In this document: in pieces, positions 1-11,367 of the stretch | Layout of the letters: each line of letters starts with the position of its first letter | Position numbering within the stretch: the first letter of the stretch is position 1 | DNA from: Strongylocentrotus purpuratus | Taxonomy: Eukaryota > Echinodermata > Echinoidea > Camarodonta > Strongylocentrotidae | NCBI RefSeq assembly: GCF_000002235.5 | Contig: NW_022145604.1 | Span: 5,739,077 to 5,803,076 of the forward strand | Reading direction: 5' to 3' | Length of the DNA: 64,000 nt | Program-made: the position numbers and the translations under genes | Notes under the pieces: generated by a model | Told to the model about the DNA's origin: nothing | Databases searched by the model: none | Seen by the model: only the letters and a program-made list of their open reading frames with translations

Positions 1-2063
1 TCGAACCCCCCCCCCCCCCCCCTCTAATTTTGTTTGTGTGTGTTTTGGAGAAAAAAAACCTCAATTAAAAAAGGTGACCTTACCCCCTCCCCCTCTCCCA
101 ACCGAACGAAATATCGATGGGCCAAATTTTCAAAATTCGGGACAAAAAAAAAAATATATAAGTCCTCTTAAACCCCCCCCCCCCTGCTTATTCAGCGGCT
201 GGCTGAGTTGTTGCGTCTGACCGTAGGTAATACACCTGAAGAGAGCTTTCATTCTCTGTATCGATCTGTACGACCTTCAACCTCTTTATCCCTTAATCTA
301 ATCTTAGTCCGTCAGTAGTTATGCTTACCAGTTCCAAGTTAAATAGTTTATGGCCTACTGTATACGTTCCTTGGAATATTGCAATAGGGCTATTAACAAA
401 AATAACTAAATTGCATGGAAAAATTACCTTTGACCTTTGACATACAGGTGTACATGTACAAGTACTATAAACCCATATCTAATCAGTTTGTCAACCCCCA
501 AGCCTGATGGCTACATGTACAGCACCAACTTTGGTGAGCATACATGTAGGCATGTGCTCAAACTTTGGGAATGGTGCAGATGATTCATGACTTTCAATGC
601 CGCAAAATAATTTATTCACAATTTGACTCACAATGCTGAATTTGTCCACTTTGCAAAAGTTTCTTGCTGTGAAACGGCTGTCAAGGAAAGTTTCTAATTT
701 TGCGGAATTACAGTATGCCGTAGTGTATATGTACATGTAGGACTGTAGGTTGAGCTACAGTGTTTAGTGTTGGGTCCAGGGTTAAAGTTAGGATATGAAA
801 AGCATTGGAGTTCAGAGATTAACCTACACGGACATGTACATGTATGTGTATTGTACGCCACATGGCATGTACAGGTACAGCCAAAAATGATTGTGTAGCT
901 TACATGTAGCTCAGCAAATATTTTAATTAGGGTCTCTAACTGTTGCAACTTGCAAGATTCACACTAATGGTAGTTAGTATTATTCTAAAATCTGGACAGA
1001 TTGTAACATACATGTATGTAGGTATACAGTATTTTCATATTAGTTACTGTTGTTATTGAGAGGAAACATATTAAAAAAGTACAATGTATGTTCAAATTCA
1101 TTTTCATTTCCACATCTGTATTTTATCTATGATAGTGATATTTATTTTTGGGCAGTCAACTAATTTTGTGATGTTTGGTTTTGTCCAGCAAAAGGAACAT
1201 AACAGTTCAACTTTTATATGCATTACATATTAGGTGTAGACTTTCTGTGAATTTAAATTTAAAGGTTCGTTTAGATATGCAGTAGACTGCAGCAGTGTTA
1301 ACATGTAAATAAATGGTGACTGTGTCCAACAAACGTTCTACACATATTCACTGGGCTCTGTGTTATAAGGTACAGAATGTGAAGCATACCATGTCGTATC
1401 TCCATAAGGCCTGTGTTTGTAATTCTGTATGCTGTGCTTTCCTTTCATACTATGTCCCTTTTGCAGCCAACCTCAAATGCTGTAGAACTTTGCAGAAATT
1501 ATGAATGTGTCATGTATGTCCTATCTGTGCAATTTAAACGTTAGCAGTGTCCGAATATTCAAATTATGCAAGGAAACCTGTTTACTTGCTAGACTTCACT
1601 GTCAGACACTATTGAGTGACTGACTGGCTTTATTCTTCTTTGGTAATAACAGTACATGAAATGAGTTGTAAAGGGTACAAGAGCATTTGTCTACATCAAT
1701 AACCCACTTCTTGTAATGGCCAAAATCAAACTGATTGAATCTTTGCGCAGCATAAAACGTAAAACAATGCGGTACAATGGTCTGAAGATCAAGACTTTTA
1801 CTGATTGGCTCTATAGCTCCTAAGTCGATTTGACAACTAATAGTCGCCATTTTCCAACTTAAAAGACATTTTCAAGCCCCCCCCCCCCCCTTTTTTTTTT
1901 AAGGGGAGTTCTAAATTAGTATTATCTTTCAAATGTCGTTGGAAATTAACCTTTTCATTTTTTTGGGGTCTGCAAATGGGACATACCGGTAGCAGAAAAT
2001 GTTTCTTTCATCTTTGTTCAAAACTAAACCTTTCTCACAATTTCCATTTTCTCTCTTCTACAG
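1..2063. other. Upstream region of the CDK12/13 gene, no coding sequence seen
   Basis: Gene-less flank. It opens with poly-C runs (about 7-22 and 173-184), is rich in TACATGTAC-type motifs around 440-1020, and contains one copy of a TA-flanked 0.5-kb element (1450-1985). A pyrimidine tract and CAG at 2050-2063 look like a splice acceptor, so an upstream non-coding 5' UTR exon probably lies here or further left. I could not place the promoter. Confidence 0.5.
1450..1985 (+). mobile_element. TA-flanked non-autonomous DNA transposon (MITE), copy 1
   Basis: About 536 bp closely matching 34408-34944 in the same orientation. The left end begins CTATGTCCC after TA; the right end carries the inverted match GGGACATA, slightly eroded in this copy. 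Subterminal inverted matches (TTTTGCAG / CTGCAAAT) extend the terminal repeat. No coding capacity. TA target and short inverted ends suggest a Tc1/mariner-type non-autonomous element (inference). It contains an internal poly-C/poly-T block near 1877-1900, as does the other copy. Confidence 0.65.
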
Positions 2064-2134
2064 GTGAACACAGATTTACTTATAGATGACTTAACTGAAA
2101 GGTGAACTACGTTGTGTACAGACAGAAGTTCACT

Positions 2135-5100
2135 ATGCCAGGCAATCACAAGAATCGGGGCGGAAGCCCTACTTATTATCATGAACACAAAGACAGCCCT
2201 AGCAAGAGGAAACATGCCAAGTCCTCAAAGTCTGGACGACACAAAAGTAAACGATCACGGGACAAGGTCAAGGAACAGGTCGTGAAACCTCTGGTGGAGT
2301 ATGACGATGTCAGCAGTGAGGACTACTCCTTGAGTCCCCCACCTTCTCCCACTCCTCCGCCAAAGCGCAGAGCCTCTCCCCAACCCCAGAAGAAACGGAG
2401 ACACGTGTCCCCAGCAACGGCGATTAAAATTTATAAGACACAGCAGGGGAAAGAGTCTCCCCATGTATCAAACTCTAAGAATTCTTCCTCTAGGAGGCAA
2501 CCGTCCCCTGAAACCTACTCTGTGTCGCAGAAGAGCCACTCGTCCTCCAGAAAAGGAAGGGCCAGTGAAGCCTCCCGGCCAAGGGCTTATCAGAGCTCTC
2601 CCCCTCCTCCAACCAGGTACCACACTTCACCTCCCAGGTACTCTGCATCTCCCAAGCGATCCAAGCAGTCCAAGAGTAAGCAGAAGTATCGAAAGTCACC
2701 CACGAGTAGCAGGAAGAACAGAAGTCCAAGTCCCGACTACTATCAGACGTCCAGACAAAGCAACAAGTCTAGAAGTAGAAGTCCCTCCTACAGGTAAGTT
2801 TAACTAATGAGAACTCTACCGCATCTATGGTTTTCAAACAAAACAATTTGTACATGCCTGTTCAGTAATTTAAAGAATGTTACTAATTGACACAATTTAT
2901 ATGTACATTTAGTTTGTACTGAGTGGTAGGACCTAGAAAGATGATTGTGTTTCGCCCAATTGTTTGTATATTTAGGGCCTTGTGTTTTTCTTCATTTACT
3001 CTTGAAATCCTGGAACTATTTTCAGTTACATTTAATCATAGAAATTGAGAAAGAGAGAAGTTGCTGGAAGTGAAATGTGTTGAGCTATTTAGTGTTCTGC
3101 ATTTTAGTAATGGATTGATGCTCCGGCAATGAAGAATGATGTGTAAGGGAATGACATTTGAGAAACTAGGATAAAAGAGTAATAAACTGATAATGTGTCT
3201 TTCCTGTTGGGTTTTCAGAAACAGAATAAACAATAAATGAATATTTATGTTATATCTTGTGTCTAACATGGCATTCTCTCCTGAACTAATAAAAGCAAAT
3301 CTAAAACTAAAAGCAGGAAGAGGCATCAAAGGATATCCCGGTCTCCAAGTGGCAGTCCGTATCGAAGATCCAAACACTCTCCGTCCAGGTCTCCTTCGCC
3401 TTATCGGGGCAAGAAACGGGCACGGAGCCCTACCCCTAATTTTCCTGCCACAAAGTTTCATTCCTCCATTGGAGGGGAAGTCCAGAAGTACAGGAAGAAA
3501 ACCGTTCAGGCAGCTAAGGCCAAGGTGGTCAAACAGGAGAAGGAACCTTCTCCAGAACCTGTGCCAGAACCTGTCAAGGTCAAACAGGTCAAACAGCCAA
3601 AGCCAGAGAGCCCAATGGTTTTTACAATTAAGAATGATTTGAAGGAAACCGCCTCACCTCAACGAACAGTCGTGGAATTGCCAGATAGAGGCCTTATTAT
3701 CAAAAAGGAATTGAAGCCAGTTGTGCCATCGCCAGTGCCAGCCCCAGCACCTGTAAGAACCACCCCTCCCCCAAAGCAAACTTCAGCAAGGCCACCTTTG
3801 CCCCTCCCGCCTATGATAGACGCAGTGGACAGTCCTGTGATAGCGCAAAAAGGTAAAGGCGATGTTGCTGAACGAATGCGAAACTTGTCCAGGGATCGTG
3901 CACGATCAAGGACATCGATAACTGATCTTCCGCTCCCGCCAATGGCTCCAACCCCCGATGAATCACCAGTTGACACGCCATCGCCTCAGACGCAGCTTCA
4001 TTTGAGGGCCAAGGAGAAGGATACAAAGGACCCCAAAGTGGACTTGGGTAAGCGGGAGATGATCAGGCAGAGGAGGGCAAAAATGGCTGGAAGCTCCTTG
4101 GATTGGGGAGAGAGGTGTGTGGATGTCTTTGAGATCATCAACCAGATTGGAGAAGGAACCTATGGCCAAGTGTACAAAGCCAGGGACAAAGATACAGGTG
4201 AGACATCTGGTATTACCTTCATTAAAGGGATTGGGTAACTTTGTCTCAGTTTCTGAAACAGAATCCTGGATTTAGCTCATGCTGCAATCATAATTATAAG
4301 CCTTTAGGTCAGTCAGGAACCCCATGACTTATACAAAACGATCGCCTGTCTGATTTTCAAGATATTTATGATTGGAAATCGACATAAAATTTGGATTCCA
4401 TGACATTTGCTCCGGCGACAATTGCTCCGCTGTAAATTTCATACACTAATCGAATGGCTAACTTCAACCCTGGATTCAACACTATACCCTACCCTAAACC
4501 TAACCCTAAACCTAACATAAAACCCTATTGAAACCCTAACCCTAACCCTACATCTTAGACGAAATAAAGCCCGGAGCAATTGTCGCAGGAGCAAATGTCG
4601 TGTCACCAAAATTTGGCGTTTTCCTAACGGTTTTCATAATACTAAAATCTACAGGGGAAAACGAGTATGGTAAAACTGGTCACTCAAAATTTTTTACTTT
4701 TTTTGAGGCACGTCTTAATAATCATTTTGAAGCGCAATTCTTTTAGGGCTTCAATACTTGATGATCGACCTTTTCTGATCGATTCCACAACATTTCTTTC
4801 ACAATGCAATCGCATGACCATAACTCAACCTTCTCTTTAAGGTGAATTTGTTATCAAAAGGTGTTTTCCATTAACCCCTTCCCTCCCATTTTCCTCCACT
4901 CACAGGTGAACTGGTGGCACTGAAGAAGGTGAGGACGGACAATGAGAAAGAGGGCTTTCCAATCACAGCCGTCAGAGAGATCAAGATCCTCAGGCAGTTG
5001 AACCATGACAGTGTAATCAGGCTCCATGAGATTGTCACAGACAAACAGGATGCGCTGGACTTCAAAAAGGACAAAGGTGGGTTCATGATTAAAGCTTTTA

Positions 5101-8100
5101 ATAATAATAATAATAATAATAGACATTTCTATAGCACCGTCTATCTAGAAATATCGGGATCAGACCACAACCTTTGAATTTCAAGTCAAATGCTTAAACC
5201 ACTCGACTACTACACTTCTACAGTAGAACATTACAATAACTACTATGAAATTATATCTTTCCATTTAAACTGTGTGATACCCTTACATGAGGATGACACT
5301 ATTTGAACCACCATGTGGGCTTATACTGCGACATATTCATTTGTTTGTTGGTTGACGTGAACGGGGCACTTTTGGGGGGAGGGGGGTGGAGGGATTCTGT
5401 GAAATCAGGGTACATGGTAATTGCTTCGGAGATGGGTTTCTGTAGATTGAATCCTTGGCTCTGTATCATAAAACTTGTTATCAAAACTTGTTATCAAAAC
5501 TTGTTATCAAAACTTGTTATCAATAACAACTGCCACAGATCTATGACAAATCTGCTCAAAGCCAATCAAATGCAAGGATTTCAATGGCATATAACTACAG
5601 TCAAACCTGCTATCGTGACCACCTGTCCACAAAGGCCACATTTGTTGTTTCCCTTGAAAGTGGTTTCTCATTGAAACATGTACTAAAGGAACCTGTCTAC
5701 TAGGACCACTTTTTATGTTCCCCTTCGGCGGTTGATGTAGACAGGTTTGAATGTATTATCAGAACCTGTTGATAACAAGATTTATTAAACAGGGCCCTAG
5801 TTTGGGACCTCTACCATAGACAATGCTATTTGTCCAGAGTTATCTGTGCTCATTCCCTTAAATTGACTCTGTAAACATTGCCTCAGATTCTGAAATAAAA
5901 TCCTGGATTTAGCTCATGCTGCAATCATATAAACTACATGTATAAACCTTTAGGTCAGTCAGGAATCCCATGACTTTAACAAGCCGATAGCCTGTCTGAT
6001 TATCAAGATATTTATGATTGGAAATCAAATTTTTTGTTTGTTTTCCTATTTTTATAACACTGCAGTCTATATGGGATAATGACTAAGGTAAAACCGGTCA
6101 CTCAAAGATTTTTTGTTACTTGTTTGAGGTACTTCATGATCGTTTTGAAGCGCAATTTGTTTAGGGCTTCAATATTACACCATAGGGTAGACAATGATAA
6201 CACGTAGGGTCGTGCATCTCAGATTACAGATTGTTAAACGATGCCTTTAAAATATAACATCTCTCTCATTGACTATCCAAACAGGAGCCTTCTACCTGGT
6301 ATTTGAGTACATGGACCATGATCTAATGGGACTGCTGGAATCTGGGCTGGTGAACTTTAGCGAGGAACATGTCAGGAGCTTCATGAAGCAGCTCCTTGAT
6401 GGCCTGAACTATTGTCATAAGAGGAACTTCCTGCATCGGGATATCAAGTGTTCCAACATCTTATTGAATAACAAGGTAAATTTGTAATCAGTATCCATGT
6501 GCTAAACACATATATAAAGACACCAAGGGAGATTAGAAAAAGACATTTTTCTGTACAAGCATGTTGTAAATGTTGATGAGAAACACCTTTCAAGAGGAAA
6601 CAATTTGTCTTAATACAGGTCTTTCTACGCAGGTAGTTGCAAAAGTAGGTTTCAACATATAGAAAGACAAGTGTTGTTTTATCTCAGTTTTGTAGAAATC
6701 ATGAAAACTTGACTCCAAACTTTTTTTTTTAAAGAAAGATTGATACTGTTATTGGTTGAAACTTAAATCAAACATTCCCATAAAAAGAAGTTTACTTGTG
6801 GTGATCTGGTATGATCTGCTGATCTCTTCTTTACAGGTTTTTGCTCCCTTGTAAATTCTTTCAACCTTTTTCCTGGATTGAACAATAAAGCTAACCATTT
6901 AAGTCACACATGTACACACACATTGTAAGCGAAAACAAGACAAAATGTTACAGGTACATATAGGCCTACACATTCTATTGTTAAAAGATTTAACATACAG
7001 GGTGGCAAAATAATACACTTCTTGTCCATTGAAAATAGTGAATAGAAGGATTAAGTTACTCACTGTGAACTTGTCCTGGGCATGACTCATGCAAAGTGCT
7101 GTACTTTTCTCATTGTTTGAACCGATGGGGAAAGGTCATAAGGCCAAAAAAAAGCAAAAACATGTTTAGCGTCCTGCCTGTTTGAAAAATAGGAAGAAGG
7201 AGGCCCTTTTTTTTTTTTTTTTTAATCAGAAATAGATCCATTTTAGCAGTGTTTCTCATGTTTTTCTTTAAAAAAAAAAAGGAAGCGGGCGGGGACGCTA
7301 AACATGTATATTCTTTTTAATGGCCTAACCTACATATCATGTTCATGTCACATAACTTTTCCAGACAGAGTGCAGCTGAGTTATTTTTCACTTTTGGAAT
7401 AATTTTGAAGATTATACAATACAGCAGTATGAAAATGAATCACATGTTGTAAAGACTAATTACACTCAAACATGGACCTATAAAGAAAACTCACGGGAAA
7501 TGAGACAAGAAATCTTTATTGGCAGTCAGTATGATACACGTTTCAAAAACGTCCTAGCATTCTTCAGAAACAAAACGGGGGGAGGTCAAAGGTTCTTCTA
7601 TGAATATTAATTATTTGTTTTTGTTAGACAAGCCAAAGATGCATTGTTATTTACATTTCATGTAATTTCATGTAAATACTAGACAGTAATGTGTGATAGC
7701 CATTTTGAAACCATTTGGATAAAAACTTAAAAGGATACTTACATGTACCTCTTAGTTTTAAAGTCCGTTTTTAATATTCTTTGGACCTCTCCTCCTTTTT
7801 TCTCTTTTCTACAGGGCCATATCAAGTTGGCTGACTTTGGTCTTGCCAGGTTGTACCATGCCGATGACAAGACCCGCCCTTACACCAACAAGGTCATCAC
7901 CCTGTGGTACCGGCCACCAGAGCTCCTGCTCGGGGAGGAGCGGTACGGTCCCGCGGTGGACGTCTGGAGCTGCGGCTGTATCCTGGGGGAGCTCTTCACC
8001 CAGCGCCCCATCTTCCAAGCTAACCAGGAGCTGGCACAGCTGGAGCTGATCAGCAGGATCTGCGGCACTCCTACCCCGGCGGTCTGGCCGGACGTGATCC

Positions 8101-11100
8101 GCCTTCCACTCTTCAACACCATGAAACCAAAGAAGATGTATAACCGGAGGCTCAGAGAAGAGTTCTCTTTGTAAGTATACTCGTGCATACCAGCAGTGAT
8201 TATAGAATGCATCAATTTGTGACCGTGATATGGATCAGAAAATTGCTATGAAAAAAAAAATTCACCCCAAATGAAATCTTGTTTCTTTCATCGAAAAATT
8301 GAATACATGCTGTGTCACCTTAAAGTTAGTCTCTCTTTAAGCAGATAAATAGCATATTTTTATGAATCTTGATGCTATAACAGTATGACCATTAGCAATA
8401 TTGCATAGTCTGGTGCATTTTTCAAAAACACTTTTAGTTTTCAGTTGAATTTTTTTTTTTTTCTTTACGTTAAAGATTATTCAGTGAGAAAAATTAAAAT
8501 TAAAATAATTGTGATAATAACAAGACTTTGTAGTGTTGACCTTTAATTTGAAGTCAATAGAAAAAAAAAAGCCTAAACCATCTCAGTGAGCAAGCACAAT
8601 ACAGAATTAGTTAATCCTATCCAAAAAATGAGTGACAGTAACGTTCGAACCAAATATAAATGTGTGTCAAGACATTGCATTATTTAAACGTAACAAAGCA
8701 GAGATATCCAAGCATTGAAGTTCCATGGACATGGTTCTCTCTTTCCTTACCACCAGACTACCCAAAGATGCCCTGGATCTCTTGGACGGAATGTTGACCC
8801 TTGACCCCGACAAGAGAACCACTGCTGAAGACGCGCTCAACTGTGGCTGGCTGCAGACTTCGGGCACGGGAAAGCTAAGCCAGCCAGAGTGAGTTCTTTG
8901 TTCATAATTGATGGTAGTTTGTAACTTTGCTGCTAAGAAAGAATATGTATGCTTGTAAATGAGGGAGCAATTGCATTAAAAGCATCGTTTAACAATGTTA
9001 AATCTGAGATGCATGGTTCTATGTGTTATAAGTGTATGTGATATAGTGTAATATTGAAGCCCTGAAAGTATTGCGCTTCAAAATGATCTTTAAGAGCCTC
9101 AAAAAATAATATCTTTGAGTGACCGGTTTTACCATACTCATTTTCCCTAATAGATTGAAGTGTTATAAAAAACGTTAGGAAAACAAAAAATGAAATTTCC
9201 ATTTCCATTCATAAATATCGGCTTGTGAAAGTCATGGGATTCCTGACTGACCTAAAGGTTTATAATTATGATTGCAGCATGAGCTAAATCCGGGATCTTT
9301 TTCCAGCAATTCTACTGAGTCACTTTGTTTTCTCGGAGGGACTTGGTAATTAGGAATGCACCATGGAACCTTCCAATTACGAAATCACTGCTTTACCAAT
9401 AAGCCATTATAGGGCTATATTTATAACATTCTAACTGATCTTTCAAACATCCAGTAGTTGGTCAAGAAAGTTGGTTTTCTTTTCGAGTGTGAATGTTCAA
9501 GTATGGTGACTGAAGAAGGGGTAGTTTTCCAACAGGTTTCATTTTCGCTAGTGTTGTGTTTCGTTGTAGGGTCGATAATTTAACAACAGCAAAATGAATG
9601 CACAGTGTGTAAACAAATATTGTCAGTAGCCTGCGTAAATGAAACGCAAAAATAAAAACTTGCAAAAGTGTCCATGTCTCATCATTCTCAAAAATATATG
9701 TACAGGGAATAGTGGCTCATATAGTTAATACTTCTGATATACATGTATCTCAACTGAAACTGGATAAAAATGTAGCCCAAAAATTGCCACTTTAATATGG
9801 TATATGAAAAACTGTTCCTCATGTTTAATTAATGCTGAATTATAATGGAATCTATAATTTTGTTTTCATGTTTATGCTGTTCATGAATTATAGCACAAAA
9901 ATAATGTCATATATTTAGCACTTTGCCTGTAAAAGTATCACAGCACTTAACCTGTTTTATATTTGGTTTTTATTACCTTCTAGCTTGCCACATTGGCAGG
10001 ATTGTCATGAACTGTGGAGTAAGCGCAGACGCCGCCAGGAGAGGCAGCAACAGCAGCAGCTGGCAGCTCAAAATAAAGCAGGCAATGGCCCAGATCCAAG
10101 CCACTCTAAATCCAGTCGCAAAGAGCCTCCTCCTCCTGCCCCTGCAGTGACCGAGGAGGAAGCTCCTCAAATACCCGGACTTGGATCAGAAGAGCCCAGT
10201 AGCTCAAAGAAAGGAAGTAAGGCTGCCAGCCGCTCCAACACTCCCCAAGCCCCAAGAGAAGGTAAGGATTCATCAAGTGACGGTGGGAAAGCAACGGGTG
10301 AAAAGAAACTGGCCAAGTTAATCAACCTGCTCCAGGCTCAGCCTCAGCTCAATGTCAACAAGCTTGCGGAAACCCTCAACGTGCAAGTGGATGCCTCTAC
10401 TATCAAGCTCTTGGAGAACCTGAACATGCAGCTCTTGATTGCAGCACATGCTACGAAGCAGAAGTCCAAGGAAGGGGGAGATGATGCCAAGCCGTTGCCG
10501 TTACCTACCAAAGAAGTCACAACCGATTTGCTTGTGAAGGCCTTGGAAGGGTCCAAAGGGTCGGGTGGTGCCCTAGAGCAGGTGTTTGGGCCATCCTCTT
10601 CAGAGCAGAAGAAACACGCTAAGGAAATTGCAACCTCTCTTGCCCAGTATGTCTCTGCCTTGTTTGGTAAACCAGTGAATCCTTCAAAGGGTCCAACAGA
10701 TCCAGCTCCGTCTAGTGTCGTTAGTCAGGGTAAGAGTCATGGTAATGCCCATCAGAGCACTTCTATCGTCACCCCGCCCTCCGACTCCCGTAGCTCTTAT
10801 ATAGACAATCTTAGTGGCTCTCAGGGTGGAGAATCTTCCAGTGTGCCATTTTCCAGGAAGAACTCCAAGCCTGACTTTGGTGTATCGGATGACTCTCAGC
10901 AGAGCTGGAAACCCCCAACTCCTCTGGGGCCACCACCCGAGTCCCCAGAGGCGGAAGAGCAGGAGCAGCAACAAGAAGAAGACACAAGTCTGGTGACTCC
11001 TGGTGTGAAGGCTGCCTTGATGCAGATGATTGCCCAACAGGGCCTGTCCGAGCTGGGCATTGATAACCAGCCTGTGGACCCCAATCTGCCTCAACCACCG

Positions 11101-11367
11101 GAACCATCCCTGCCACCCCCAGACAACGCACCTCAGGATCCCTTCCTACCTCAGTCAAAGGCTATCTTCCCCAGCGGACAGTACTGCAAAGAGGACCCCT
11201 CCAAGGCATCGGGAAGCGGAGACAGGGCGAACTCAGTTGGCGCAGGGAAGAGCAAGGGTAAAAATTGGTCCTCTCCCTTCAATCGAGGAGGGGGTAGAGG
11301 AGGGTTTAAGGGATCTCACAGGGGTAATAAGAAGGGACCCGTTGGGCCAGGGACAGGGTGGTCATGA
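2135..11367 (+). CDS. CDK12: Cyclin-dependent kinase 12/13 orthologue (seven coding exons, 1257 aa)
   Basis: Nuclear cyclin-K-dependent kinase that phosphorylates the RNA polymerase II C-terminal domain during elongation (family knowledge). Coding exons: 2135-2793, 3317-4197, 4906-5076, 6285-6475, 7815-8170, 8757-8888, 9984-11367. All have GT/AG borders and the phases sum to 3774 nt. The start ATG at 2135 is the first after an in-frame stop at 2096-2098. Residues 51-61 ([11 protein letters not shown]) match the vertebrate CDK12 N-terminus; an RS-rich and proline-rich region follows. The kinase domain spans about 491-785: GEGTYG loop 498-503, lysine K520, HRDIKCSN with catalytic D623, DFG at 641-643, T-loop threonine T658. 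The CDK12/13-specific extension [19 protein letters not shown] begins at 797. The C-terminal tail is Q/P-rich and ends in RGG-like glycine/arginine sequence. It is somewhat shorter than human CDK12 or CDK13 (about 1500 aa). One invertebrate gene probably corresponds to both vertebrate paralogues. Exon 2's acceptor (3316) has a weak pyrimidine tract; a second in-frame AG lies 6 nt downstream. Confidence 0.95.
4226..4765 (+). mobile_element. TTAA-flanked MITE (piggyBac-like), copy 1, in CDK12 intron 2, interrupted by another element
   Basis: Begins AGGGATTGGGTAACTTTG directly after TTAA (4222-4225), only 28 bp past the donor of CDK12 exon 2. The body matches copies at 5868, 8980 (inverted), 45143 and 47164. 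The right end is worn. A different palindromic element (4401-4600) has inserted into it. TTAA target preference is characteristic of piggyBac-type elements; the assignment is inference because no transposase is present. Confidence 0.6.
4401..4600. mobile_element. Nested MITE with telomere-like CCCTAA repeats
   Basis: Terminal inverted repeats of about 27 bp: GACATTTGCTCCGGCGACAA at the left and TTGTCGCAGGAGCAAATGTC at the right, followed and preceded by further pairing GGAGC blocks. It sits inside the older TTAA element. AAAATTTGG occurs just outside both ends (about 4386 and 4608), a likely 9-bp target duplication. The interior (about 4487-4555) contains repeated CCCTAA/CCTAAA units resembling degenerate telomeric repeat. 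No ORF. Confidence 0.65.
5090..5165 (-). mobile_element. SINE-like 3' end with (TTA)n tail, inverted
   Basis: The sequence (ATA)n followed by a block ending near TCTAGAAAT is, in reverse complement, CTAGATAGACGGTGCTATAGA plus a TTA-rich tail. It matches the 3' end of the element at about 30760-30905 (TAGATAGACGGCGCTATATA). It begins only 14 bp after the donor of CDK12 exon 3. Confidence 0.5.
5473..5526. repeat. 13-bp tandem repeat, four copies
   Basis: The unit CTTGTTATCAAAA occurs four times head to tail in CDK12 intron 3. No function apparent. Confidence 0.8.
5598..5753. mobile_element. TA-flanked MITE with CAGTCAAACCTG ends
   Basis: Left end CAGTCAAACCTG after TA (5596-5597), right end CAGGTTTGAATG before TA (5754-5755). 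Interior is short, non-coding and partly self-complementary (GGCCACATT... / ...GGACCACTTTT). TA target and length fit a Tc1/mariner-type MITE. Lies in CDK12 intron 3. Confidence 0.6.
5868..6246 (+). mobile_element. TTAA-flanked MITE, copy 2, in CDK12 intron 3
   Basis: Same family as 47164-47548. The right end reads GATGCCT followed by TTAA (6247-6250), 38 bp before the start of CDK12 exon 4. The left end is eroded. Confidence 0.6.
7142..7325. mobile_element. MITE with GGCC/TTTAGCGTCC inverted ends in CDK12 intron 4
   Basis: An imperfect inverted repeat: GGCC, an A-rich stretch, then ACATGTTTAGCGTCC on the left, answered by GGACGCTAAACATGT and an ending GGCC on the right. The arms are about 33 nt and the interior is rich in homopolymer T and A. 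No target duplication was identified. Confidence 0.5.
8980..9305 (-). mobile_element. TTAA-flanked MITE, copy 3 (inverted), in CDK12 intron 6
   Basis: Reverse-complement match to the family seen at 45143 and 47164, including the block GTGACCGGTTTTACCATACT near 9120. TTAA precedes the left end (8976-8979). The right end is degraded near 9305. It is the third copy of this family in this gene's introns. Confidence 0.6.

Noticed and set aside
2102-2134. Upstream extension of the CDK12 start
   Set aside because: The extension starts at GTG; an in-frame stop lies at 2096-2098 and the first ATG (2135) begins the conserved-like N-terminus.
5473-5526. CRISPR-like direct repeats
   Set aside because: Units are 13 bp and directly adjacent without spacers, in an intron of an animal gene; a plain tandem repeat.
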